49,220 nucleotides of DNA from Alphaproteobacteria bacterium (lineage in GTDB: Bacteria > Pseudomonadota > Alphaproteobacteria > SHVZ01), in contig SHVZ01000012.1 in assembly GCA_009694025.1 (NCBI GenBank), forward strand, positions 1 to 49,220, given 5' to 3'. The stretch's first letter is position 1; each line of letters begins with the position of its first letter. A model generated the notes under the pieces. The model was given only the letters and a program-made list of their open reading frames with translations. It had not been told where the DNA came from and did not search any database. Below, piece by piece: positions 43,437 through 49,220 of this stretch. The translations under genes and the position numbers were made by a program.

Positions 43437-43667
43437 ATGGACCCGGTCACCATCCACAAGGCAAAGACGGACCTGTCGAAGCTGATCGCCCGCGTCGAGG
43501 CCGGCGAGGAGATCGTCATCGCGCGGGGCAAGACGCCGGTCGCTCGGCTGGTGCCGGTCGCGAAGCCGAAGCCCAAGCGGCAGTTCGGCTCGATGAAGGG
43601 CAAGATCAGGGTGACGGAGGCGTTCTTCGAGCCGCTGCCGGAGGAGGAGCTGAAGCTCTGGGAGTAG
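43437..43667 (+). CDS. Phd/YefM-family antitoxin
   Basis: This 76-residue antitoxin has the N-terminal DNA-binding part MDPVTIHKAKTDLSKLIARVEAGEEIVIARGKTPVARLVP (seen in two halves) and a basic linker KPKPKRQ. A C-terminal acidic toxin-binding tail, FFEPLPEEELKLWE, follows. AAGGAG is six bases before the ATG. It is expected to neutralise the PIN-domain toxin encoded four bases after its stop and to autorepress the operon. Confidence 0.92.
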   Translation: MDPVTIHKAKTDLSKLIARVEAGEEIVIARGKTPVARLVPVAKPKPKRQFGSMKGKIRVTEAFFEPLPEEELKLWE

Positions 43668-43671
43668 GCGG

Positions 43672-44058
43672 ATGCGCCTGCTCCTGGACACGCACGCGTT
43701 CCTCTGGTGGCTCGAAGGAAACCCGGCCCTGTCGCGGACGGCGCGCACCGCGATGGGCGAAAGCGACAACACGGTCTTCGTCAGCGCCGTCACCGCATGG
43801 GAGATCGCGACCAAGATCCGGCTCGGTCGGCTTCCCCTCGCCGAGCTGCTGGCGGACGACATCTCCGGCTATCTCGATGCCCAGGGTTTCGTCGAGATGC
43901 CCGTGAGAATCATCCATGGGCAGCGGGCCGGCGCGCTCCCCGATCTGCACCGCGATCCCTTCGACCGGATGCTGATCGCCCAATCCCTGATCGAGGGCTG
44001 CTCGCTCGTCTCCAACGAGCGGCTCTTCGACCGCTACGGCGTCGAGCGGTTTTGGTAG
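43672..44058 (+). CDS. vapC: PIN-domain ribonuclease toxin (VapC type)
   Basis: This 128-residue PIN-domain nuclease has the acidic quartet: Asp6 in LLLDTHAFLWW, Glu44 in VTAWEIATK, Asp95 and Asp98 in HRDPFDRMLIAQ. The TNERLF-like C-terminal motif is SNERLFDRYG. The THAFLWW start is characteristic of VapC proteins paired with Phd/YefM antitoxins. RNA target unknown. The pair lies between the cyclase gene and trcR. Confidence 0.93.
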   Translation: MRLLLDTHAFLWWLEGNPALSRTARTAMGESDNTVFVSAVTAWEIATKIRLGRLPLAELLADDISGYLDAQGFVEMPVRIIHGQRAGALPDLHRDPFDRMLIAQSLIEGCSLVSNERLFDRYGVERFW

Positions 44059-44185
44059 GGGCGCCCCTTCCCTTCGGCCCCGGGCCGCCCTATAAGAACC
44101 GCCAATCCCTGATTTCGCATGGCGTGCCGGCATGCCCCTAAAAGGGCGTGATGCCGGACGGATGCCCGCCTGAGAGGAGACCCCC

Positions 44186-44824
44186 GTGAGCCAGCTTCTG
44201 ATGCCGCGCGCGACCGCTGTCTGGCTGGTCGCCAACACCTCGCTCACCTTCGAGCAGATCGCCGAGTTCTGCAGGCTCCATGTCCTGGAAGTCCAGGCGA
44301 TCGCCGACGAGGAGGTGGCGGTCGGCATGCACGGGCTCGACCCGATCGCCAACGGCCAGCTGACCCAGGAGGAGCTGGTCCGCGTGCAGAAGGACCCGAA
44401 GGCGCGCCTGGTCATGGTGAGCCAGGACAACCTGCCGCAGCCGGTCGCCCGCAACAAGGGCCCGCGCTACACCCCGATCGCCAAGCGCGGCGACAAGCCG
44501 GATGCCATCGCCTGGCTGATCAAGAACTATCCGGACATGACCGACGGCCAGGTCGGCCGGCTGCTCGGCACCACCAAGTCGACCATCACCGCGGTTCGCG
44601 ACCGTTCCCACTGGAACCACCAGAACATCCGGCCCCGCAGCCCGGTGACGCTCGGCCTCTGCACTCAAGGCGACATGGACCAGGTGCTGACCAAGGCGGG
44701 CGCGACGGTGCCCTCGATCGGGGTGCGCTACATGACCGCCGAGGAAGCCGCGACCATCCCGGCGCCGAAGCCGGTCGAGCCGCACCCGGTCCAGGTCGGC
44801 TCGCCCTTCGGCGAGCGGCGGTAG
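44186..44824 (+). CDS. trcR: Cell-cycle transcriptional regulator TrcR (DUF1013)
   Basis: This protein of 212 residues matches the alphaproteobacterial DUF1013/TrcR family almost end to end. It has LLMPRATAVWLVANTSLTFEQIAEFC, GLDPIANGQLTQEE, PRYTPIAKRGDKPDAIAWLIKNYPDMTD (part) and the helix-turn-helix-like GQVGRLLGTTKSTITAVRDRSHWN. The last is the probable DNA-binding element. The start is a GTG at 44186 with GAGGAGA upstream. The family associates with RNA polymerase and the cell-cycle programme in Caulobacter; that role is known for the family and inferred here. Confidence 0.93.
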   Translation: MSQLLMPRATAVWLVANTSLTFEQIAEFCRLHVLEVQAIADEEVAVGMHGLDPIANGQLTQEELVRVQKDPKARLVMVSQDNLPQPVARNKGPRYTPIAKRGDKPDAIAWLIKNYPDMTDGQVGRLLGTTKSTITAVRDRSHWNHQNIRPRSPVTLGLCTQGDMDQVLTKAGATVPSIGVRYMTAEEAATIPAPKPVEPHPVQVGSPFGERR

Positions 44825-44833
44825 TTTGTAGCG

Positions 44834-44860
44834 CCCTCTCCCGCGTAGCGGGGGAAGGGG
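44834..44860. repeat. GC-rich palindromic repeat, short copy 5
   Basis: CCCTCTCCCGC-GTA-GCGGGGGAAGGG forms a hairpin starting ten bases after the trcR stop. It matches the outer hairpin of the larger repeats, and could act as a terminator-like end between trcR and the convergent synthetase gene. Confidence 0.6.
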
Positions 44861-44880
44861 TATGACGGCAAAGTCCGCCC

Positions 44881-46782
44881 TCACGACCCCTTGGCGTAGC
44901 CGACGGTCTTCAGGTCCTCTGCGATCTCCGCCAGGACCGCCGGATCGTCGATGGTCGCCGGCATCTTCCAGCTCTGGTCGTCGGCGATCTTCTGCATGGT
45001 GCCGCGGAGGATCTTGCCCGAGCGGGTCTTGGGCAGGCGCTTGATCACCACCGCGGTCTTGAAGGCGGCGACCGGGCCGATCGAATCCCGCACCATCTGC
45101 ACCACCTCCCTGACGATCGCCTCGGGCGGGCGATTGACGCCGGCCTTCAGCACGAGGAGCCCGAGCGGGAGCTGGCCCTTGAGCTCGTCGGCGACGCCGA
45201 TGACGGCGCATTCGGCGACATCGGGATGGTTCGACAGCACCTCCTCCATGCCGCCGGTCGAGAGCCGGTGGCCGGCGACGTTGATGATGTCGTCGGTGCG
45301 GGTCATGACGAAGACATAGCCGTCGGCGTCGAGATACCCCGCGTCGCCGGTCTTGTAGTAGCCCGGGAACTCCTGGAGGTAGGACTTTACGTAGCCCTCG
45401 TCGTTCCGCCAGAGCGTCGGCAGCGAGCCCGGAGGCAGCGGCAGCTTGAGCGCCAGCGCGCCGACGTCGCCGGCCTTGACCGGGTTGCCGTCGGGTCCGA
45501 GGGCCTGCACGTCCCAGCCGGGGACCGGCTTGGTCGACGAGCCCGGCTTCACCGGAAACGTCTCGAGGCCGAGGCAGTTGGAGGTGATCGGCCAGCCGGT
45601 CTCGGTCTGCCACCAGTGATCGATCACCGGCACCTTGAGCTTCGCTTCCGCCCACAGCAGCGTGTTCGGATCGCAGCGCTCGCCGGCGAGGAAGAGCGCG
45701 CGGAATCCCCGGAGGTCGTAATTCTTCATCAGCACGCCGTCCGGGTCGTCGCGCCTGATGGCGCGAAACGCCGTCGGCGCGGTGAAGAGGGCGACCGCCT
45801 TGTGCTCGGAGATCACCCGCCAGAAGGCGCCGGCATCGGGCGTGCCGACCGGCTTCCCCTCGTAGAGAAGCGTGGTCGCGCCGAAGAGTAGCGGCGCATA
45901 GACGATGTAGGAATGGCCGACCACCCAGCCGACGTCGGAGGCGGTCCACCACACCTCGCCCGGCTCGATCGCGTAGACGTTGGCCATCGACCAGCAGAGC
46001 GCCACCGCATAGCCGCCGCCGTCGCGGACCACGCCCTTGGGGATGCCGGTCGTGCCGGACGTATAGAGAATGTACAGCGGGTCGGTCGCCGCCATGTCGA
46101 CGGGCTCGACTGGGGCGCTCCTGGCTTCGAGATCGGCGAAGTCGACGTCGCGGCCGGCCACGGGCTCGGCCCGGAGCTGCGGGCGCTGGAACACGACGCA
46201 GCGCGACGGCTTGAACCCGGCGAGCTCGATCGCCTGGTCGACCAGCGCCTTGTAGGCGACGAGGCGGCCGGGCTCGAGGCCGCAGGAGCCGAAGACGATG
46301 ACCTTCGGTTTCGCATCGTCGATGCGGGTCGCCAGCTCCGGTGCGGCGAAGCCGCCGAAGACGACGCCGTGGATGGCGCCGATGCGCGCGCACGCCAGCA
46401 TGGCGACGATCGCCTCCGGCACCATCGGCATGTAGAGGAGGACGCGGTCGCCCTTCCCGACGCCGAGCGAACGGAGCCCGCCGGCGAATTTCGCCACGCG
46501 GAGCGTGAGCTCGCGATAGGTGAAGCGCTCGACCTTGGCGGCCATCGGGCTGTCGTAGATCAGGGCCGGCTGCTCGCCGCGGCCGGCCGCGACGTGACGG
46601 TCGAGGCAGTTGGCCGCGACGTTGAGCCGCCCGTCCGGGAACCAGCGGTAGAAGGGTGGCTTCGAGGCATCCAGCGCCCGGGTCGGCGGCGTGGTCCAGG
46701 TGACGGCCTCGGCCGCTTCCAGCCAGAAGCCCTCCTTGTCGGCGAGCGAGCGGCGATGCGCCTCGGCGTAGCGGCCGGTCAT
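44881..46782 (-). CDS. prpE: Propionyl-CoA synthetase (PrpE-type acyl-CoA synthetase)
   Basis: This 633-residue AMP-forming synthetase activates propionate (or acetate) to the acyl-CoA via an adenylate. The N-terminal ACS-type segment is seen, then LYILYTSGTTGIPKGVV (residues 236-252; P-loop A3 motif), WWTASDVGWVVGHSYIVY, WWQTETGWPITSN, YKTGDAGYLDADGY and VMTRTDDIINVAGHRLS. The catalytic Lys lies in KTRSGKILRGTMQ near the C-terminus. The ASDVGWVVGHSY form and the length fit PrpE better than Acs. It is divergent from the second synthetase over a 121-bp gap, suggesting a shared regulatory region. Confidence 0.92.
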   Translation of the reverse strand: MTGRYAEAHRRSLADKEGFWLEAAEAVTWTTPPTRALDASKPPFYRWFPDGRLNVAANCLDRHVAAGRGEQPALIYDSPMAAKVERFTYRELTLRVAKFAGGLRSLGVGKGDRVLLYMPMVPEAIVAMLACARIGAIHGVVFGGFAAPELATRIDDAKPKVIVFGSCGLEPGRLVAYKALVDQAIELAGFKPSRCVVFQRPQLRAEPVAGRDVDFADLEARSAPVEPVDMAATDPLYILYTSGTTGIPKGVVRDGGGYAVALCWSMANVYAIEPGEVWWTASDVGWVVGHSYIVYAPLLFGATTLLYEGKPVGTPDAGAFWRVISEHKAVALFTAPTAFRAIRRDDPDGVLMKNYDLRGFRALFLAGERCDPNTLLWAEAKLKVPVIDHWWQTETGWPITSNCLGLETFPVKPGSSTKPVPGWDVQALGPDGNPVKAGDVGALALKLPLPPGSLPTLWRNDEGYVKSYLQEFPGYYKTGDAGYLDADGYVFVMTRTDDIINVAGHRLSTGGMEEVLSNHPDVAECAVIGVADELKGQLPLGLLVLKAGVNRPPEAIVREVVQMVRDSIGPVAAFKTAVVIKRLPKTRSGKILRGTMQKIADDQSWKMPATIDDPAVLAEIAEDLKTVGYAKGS

Positions 46783-46903
46783 CGGCGTTTCCCCTTAGTT
46801 CGTCGTTGCCGGAGAGGATGGTCTTTCTCCGGGGCACTTGCCAAGCTCGCCGGAGGCCTTGGCGAAATTGCGGGCCGCGCCGGCTTGGCTTATGGAAGAG
46901 GCC

Positions 46904-48529
46904 ATGGCCTCCGCTTACGACACCGACCTCGACAAGAACCCGGCGAACCACGTCCCGCTCTCGCCGCTGGGATTCCTCGAACGCGCCGCGGCGGTCTATC
47001 CCGACCGGCTCTCGGTCGTTCACGGCAAGACGCGCTTCACCTGGAGCCAGACCTATGCCCGCTGCCGGCGCTTGGCATCGGCGCTGAAGCGCCGCGGCAT
47101 CGCCAAGGGCGACACGGTGGCGATCATGGCGCCGAACGTGCCGGCGATGGTCGAGGCGCATTTCGGCATTCCGATGACCGGCGCGGTGATGAACGCGCTC
47201 AACTACCGCCTCGATGCCCAGACCATCGCCTTCATCCTCGAGCACGGCGAGGCGAAGCTCCTGATCGCGGACACCGAGTATTCGCCCGTGGTCAAGGAGG
47301 CGCTGGCGCTGCTCAAGCGGAAGATCCCGGTCGTCGACATCGTCGACGCGATCGGGCCCGGCGGCGAGCGCTTAAGCGAGATCGATTACGAGGCGTTCCT
47401 CGGCGAAGGCGATCCCGACGCCGCGTGGGAGCATCCGGCCGACGAATGGCAGGCGATCGCCCTCAACTACACCTCGGGCACCACCGGCAACCCCAAGGGC
47501 GTCGTCTACCACCACCGCGGCGCGTATCTGAACGCGCTCGGCAACATCCTGGTGTGGAGCCTGCCATCGAAGCCGACGTATCTCTGGACGCTGCCGCTGT
47601 TCCACTGCAACGGCTGGTGCTTCCCGTGGACCCTGGCGGCGCTCGCCGGCACCAATGTCTGCCTCCGCCGGGTCGAGGCCAAGGCGGTGTTCGACGCCAT
47701 CGCCGACGAGGGCGTGACCCACCTCTGCGGCGCGCCGATCGTCATGGGGCTTCTGCTCAACGCCAGACCCGACCAGAAGCGCGATTTCGGCGGGCGGCGG
47801 ATCAAGATGATGACCGCGGCCTCGGCGCCGCCGGCCGCGGTGATCGAGGGCATGGAGAGGCTGGGCTTCGACATCACCCATGTCTACGGCCTGACGGAGG
47901 TCTACGGCCCGGCGGTGGTCTGCGCCTGGCACGAGGAGTGGAACGCGCTGCCTCCCGAGGAGCGGGCGCGGATCAAGGCGCGCCAGGGTGTGCGCTATCC
48001 GGTCCTCGAAGGCCTGATGGTGGCGGATGCGGCGACATTGAAGCCGGTGCCCGCCGACGGCAAGACCATCGGCGAGGTCTTCATGCGCGGCAACATCGTC
48101 ATGAAGGGATACCTCAAGAACCGACAAGCGACCGACGAGGCCTTCGCCGGCGGCTGGTTCCGCACCGGCGACCTCGGCGTCTGCCACGAGGACGGCTACA
48201 TCGAGCTCAAGGACCGTTCCAAGGACATTATCATCTCCGGGGGCGAGAACGTCTCGACCATCGAGATCGAGGGCATCCTCTACCGCCATCCCGCGGTGCT
48301 GGAAGCCGCCGTGGTGGCGAGGCCCGACGGTAAATGGGGCGAGACGCCGTGCGCCTTCGTGACCTTGAAGGAAGGCACGGCGGCAACGGCGGAGGAGATC
48401 ATCGCCTTCTGCCGAGAGAACATGGCGGGCTTCAAGGTGCCGCGCACCGTCGTCTTCGGCCCGCTGGCCAAGACCTCCACCGGCAAGATCCGGAAATACG
48501 TGCTGAGAGAGAAGGCGCGTGCACTTTAG
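46904..48529 (+). CDS. AMP-dependent acyl-CoA synthetase (medium-chain or AAE type)
   Basis: This protein of about 541 residues is in the acyl-activating-enzyme group. It has the A3 loop LNYTSGTTGNPKGVVYHHRGAYLNALG (part), LPLFHCNGWCFPWTLAALAGT, the VYGLTEVYGPA motif and FRTGDLGVCHEDGYIELKDRSKDIIISGGENVS (part). The C-terminal KTSTGKIRKYVLREKA carries the catalytic Lys. The start is uncertain: the ATG at 46904 (MASAYDTDLDKNPAN) matches the family and is preceded by GGAAGAG. ATG 46892 and TTG 46838 are alternatives. The substrate is probably a medium- or short-chain acid. Confidence 0.9.
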   Translation: MASAYDTDLDKNPANHVPLSPLGFLERAAAVYPDRLSVVHGKTRFTWSQTYARCRRLASALKRRGIAKGDTVAIMAPNVPAMVEAHFGIPMTGAVMNALNYRLDAQTIAFILEHGEAKLLIADTEYSPVVKEALALLKRKIPVVDIVDAIGPGGERLSEIDYEAFLGEGDPDAAWEHPADEWQAIALNYTSGTTGNPKGVVYHHRGAYLNALGNILVWSLPSKPTYLWTLPLFHCNGWCFPWTLAALAGTNVCLRRVEAKAVFDAIADEGVTHLCGAPIVMGLLLNARPDQKRDFGGRRIKMMTAASAPPAAVIEGMERLGFDITHVYGLTEVYGPAVVCAWHEEWNALPPEERARIKARQGVRYPVLEGLMVADAATLKPVPADGKTIGEVFMRGNIVMKGYLKNRQATDEAFAGGWFRTGDLGVCHEDGYIELKDRSKDIIISGGENVSTIEIEGILYRHPAVLEAAVVARPDGKWGETPCAFVTLKEGTAATAEEIIAFCRENMAGFKVPRTVVFGPLAKTSTGKIRKYVLREKARAL

Positions 48530-48602
48530 GCGGACGCAATGCTTGACGCCAATGCCGATGCATTAGCTTCGCATTGCGCGGTCCTTGGCGCTTCGCGCCT
48601 CC
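48530..48602. repeat. 73-bp direct repeat, copy A
   Basis: GCGGACGCAATGCTT begins a 73-base segment that recurs at 49058-49130 with about 62 of 73 positions identical by my alignment. It contains small dyads such as GCGCGGTCCTTGGCGC and GGCGCTTCGCGCC. The copy starts immediately after the synthetase stop codon. Confidence 0.85.
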
Positions 48603-48617
48603 TCCGGCCTTGCGAAG

Positions 48618-49042
48618 TCAGGGGCTGCCGAAGGTCACATATCCCTCCGGGCTGATCGGCCACATCGGATTCCAGGCGATCTCCCAGGCGTGGTCGTCGG
48701 GGTCGGCGACGTAGCCGCGGAGCCGCCATGGGGAGGCGCGCCGGCCGGGCGCAGGAGCCGGCCGCCGACGCGGGCCAGGCGATCCAGCATCGGCTGCACC
48801 GCGTCCCGGGAGGCGACGTTGTGGGCGAGCGCGAAGGCGCCGGTCTGCGACAGGCCCGGGCGCCGCATGTCGCCTTCGAGCGAAGAGGTCAGCCAGGTCC
48901 CCAGCACGAAGCCGTTCATCTGGCAGAAGGCGATCTCGTCGTTCTGGAACACCGGGGTCCAGCCGAAGCCGTCCATGTAGAAGCGGCGCGAGCGCTGGAC
49001 GTCGGCGATGCCGAGCGTGATGAGCGACATCTGCTGTTGCAT
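48618..49042 (-). pseudogene. VOC (glyoxalase/bleomycin-resistance) domain protein, frameshifted
   Basis: From the ATG at 49042 the frame reads QMSLITLGIADVQRSRRFYMDGFGWTPVFQNDEIAFCQMNGFVLG (part), typical of the first VOC repeat. At about 48730-48736, after PPHGG, the frame breaks. The normal end RGYVADPDDHAWEIAWNP, with metal-ligand Glu, continues in another frame to 48618. Adding one base near the GGCGGCTCCGC stretch restores a 141-residue protein, the usual length. The lesion is either real or a consensus error. VOC enzymes use a metal for isomerase, dioxygenase or binding roles; the substrate is unknown. Confidence 0.85.
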
Positions 49043-49057
49043 GGCTTCCTCCGGAAT

Positions 49058-49130
49058 GCGGACGCAATGCTTTACGCTATTGCTGACGCATTAGCTGCGC
49101 ATTGCGCGGTTTATGGCGCTCCGCGCCCCC
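49058..49130. repeat. 73-bp direct repeat, copy B
   Basis: Second copy of the repeat at 48530-48602, located 15 bases upstream of the VOC start codon. The two copies flank the VOC gene in the same orientation. The remaining 90 bp to the window end show no gene I can support. Confidence 0.85.
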
Positions 49131-49220
49131 CCGAGCGGGACGACGCGGCAGTTCGATTGCGGAGCATAGCGCAGCAATCGTAACGGGAGCGTCGGCCCAC
49201 CAAGCGAGGGACCGTGGCTT

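Overview
This is a high-GC (roughly two thirds G+C by eye) chromosomal stretch from an alphaproteobacterium, most likely Rhodospirillales-like. Two blocks of gene order point there. One is dnaJ(remnant)-dapB-DUF2244. The other is rho-hemJ-hemH-hemE / ppsR-maf-coaE-dnaQ-secB-Tim44-mltA, the set that surrounds the chromosome origin in Caulobacter and relatives. DUF1013/TrcR, several GTG and TTG starts and GTGA or ATGA overlaps fit the same placement.

Layout. 1-2.6 kb: an inverted-repeat end of a mobile element, an unknown 566-residue protein whose stop codon lies in that repeat, and a HigBA toxin-antitoxin pair abutting the 3' remnant of dnaJ. 2.8-10 kb: an acetyltransferase broken by an amber codon, two unknown proteins, a PadR regulator with candidate operators, dapB, a second acetyltransferase, DUF2244, GYD and DUF427 proteins, and a class III cyclase-TPR gene with a 1-nt frameshift. 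10-17 kb: penicillin-acylase-type hydrolase and secreted haem-motif protein, facing cupin, RidA and Bcr/CflA efflux genes. 17-25 kb: a frameshifted hybrid histidine kinase, cobA-sco-cobB, pyruvate kinase and a glutathione transferase. 25-33.3 kb: rho and the haem genes on the minus strand, a candidate origin between hemE and ppsR, then maf, an acetyltransferase where aroE would be expected, coaE and dnaQ.

33.3-36 kb is an accessory insertion: a 210-bp element with 15-bp terminal inverted repeats starting just after the dnaQ stop, then a lower-GC two-gene operon (SAM methyltransferase plus unknown 445-residue protein). This is the best candidate for an undescribed system here. 36-39 kb returns to the core (secB, phosphatase, Tim44, mltA). 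39-49 kb carries a glycosyltransferase-like gene, two tandem lipocalin-like genes, an intact 588-residue cyclase-TPR paralogue, a Phd/PIN toxin-antitoxin pair, trcR, two acyl-CoA synthetases in divergent arrangement, and a frameshifted VOC gene between two 73-bp direct repeats.

A family of GC-rich palindromic repeats sharing an end like TTCGGAACCCTC recurs in at least five intergenic positions. Three genes are broken by single-base indels in C/G-rich stretches and one by a nonsense codon. This is either real decay or, for the indels, consensus error in a draft or metagenomic assembly. I see no tRNA, rRNA, CRISPR array or complete insertion sequence.
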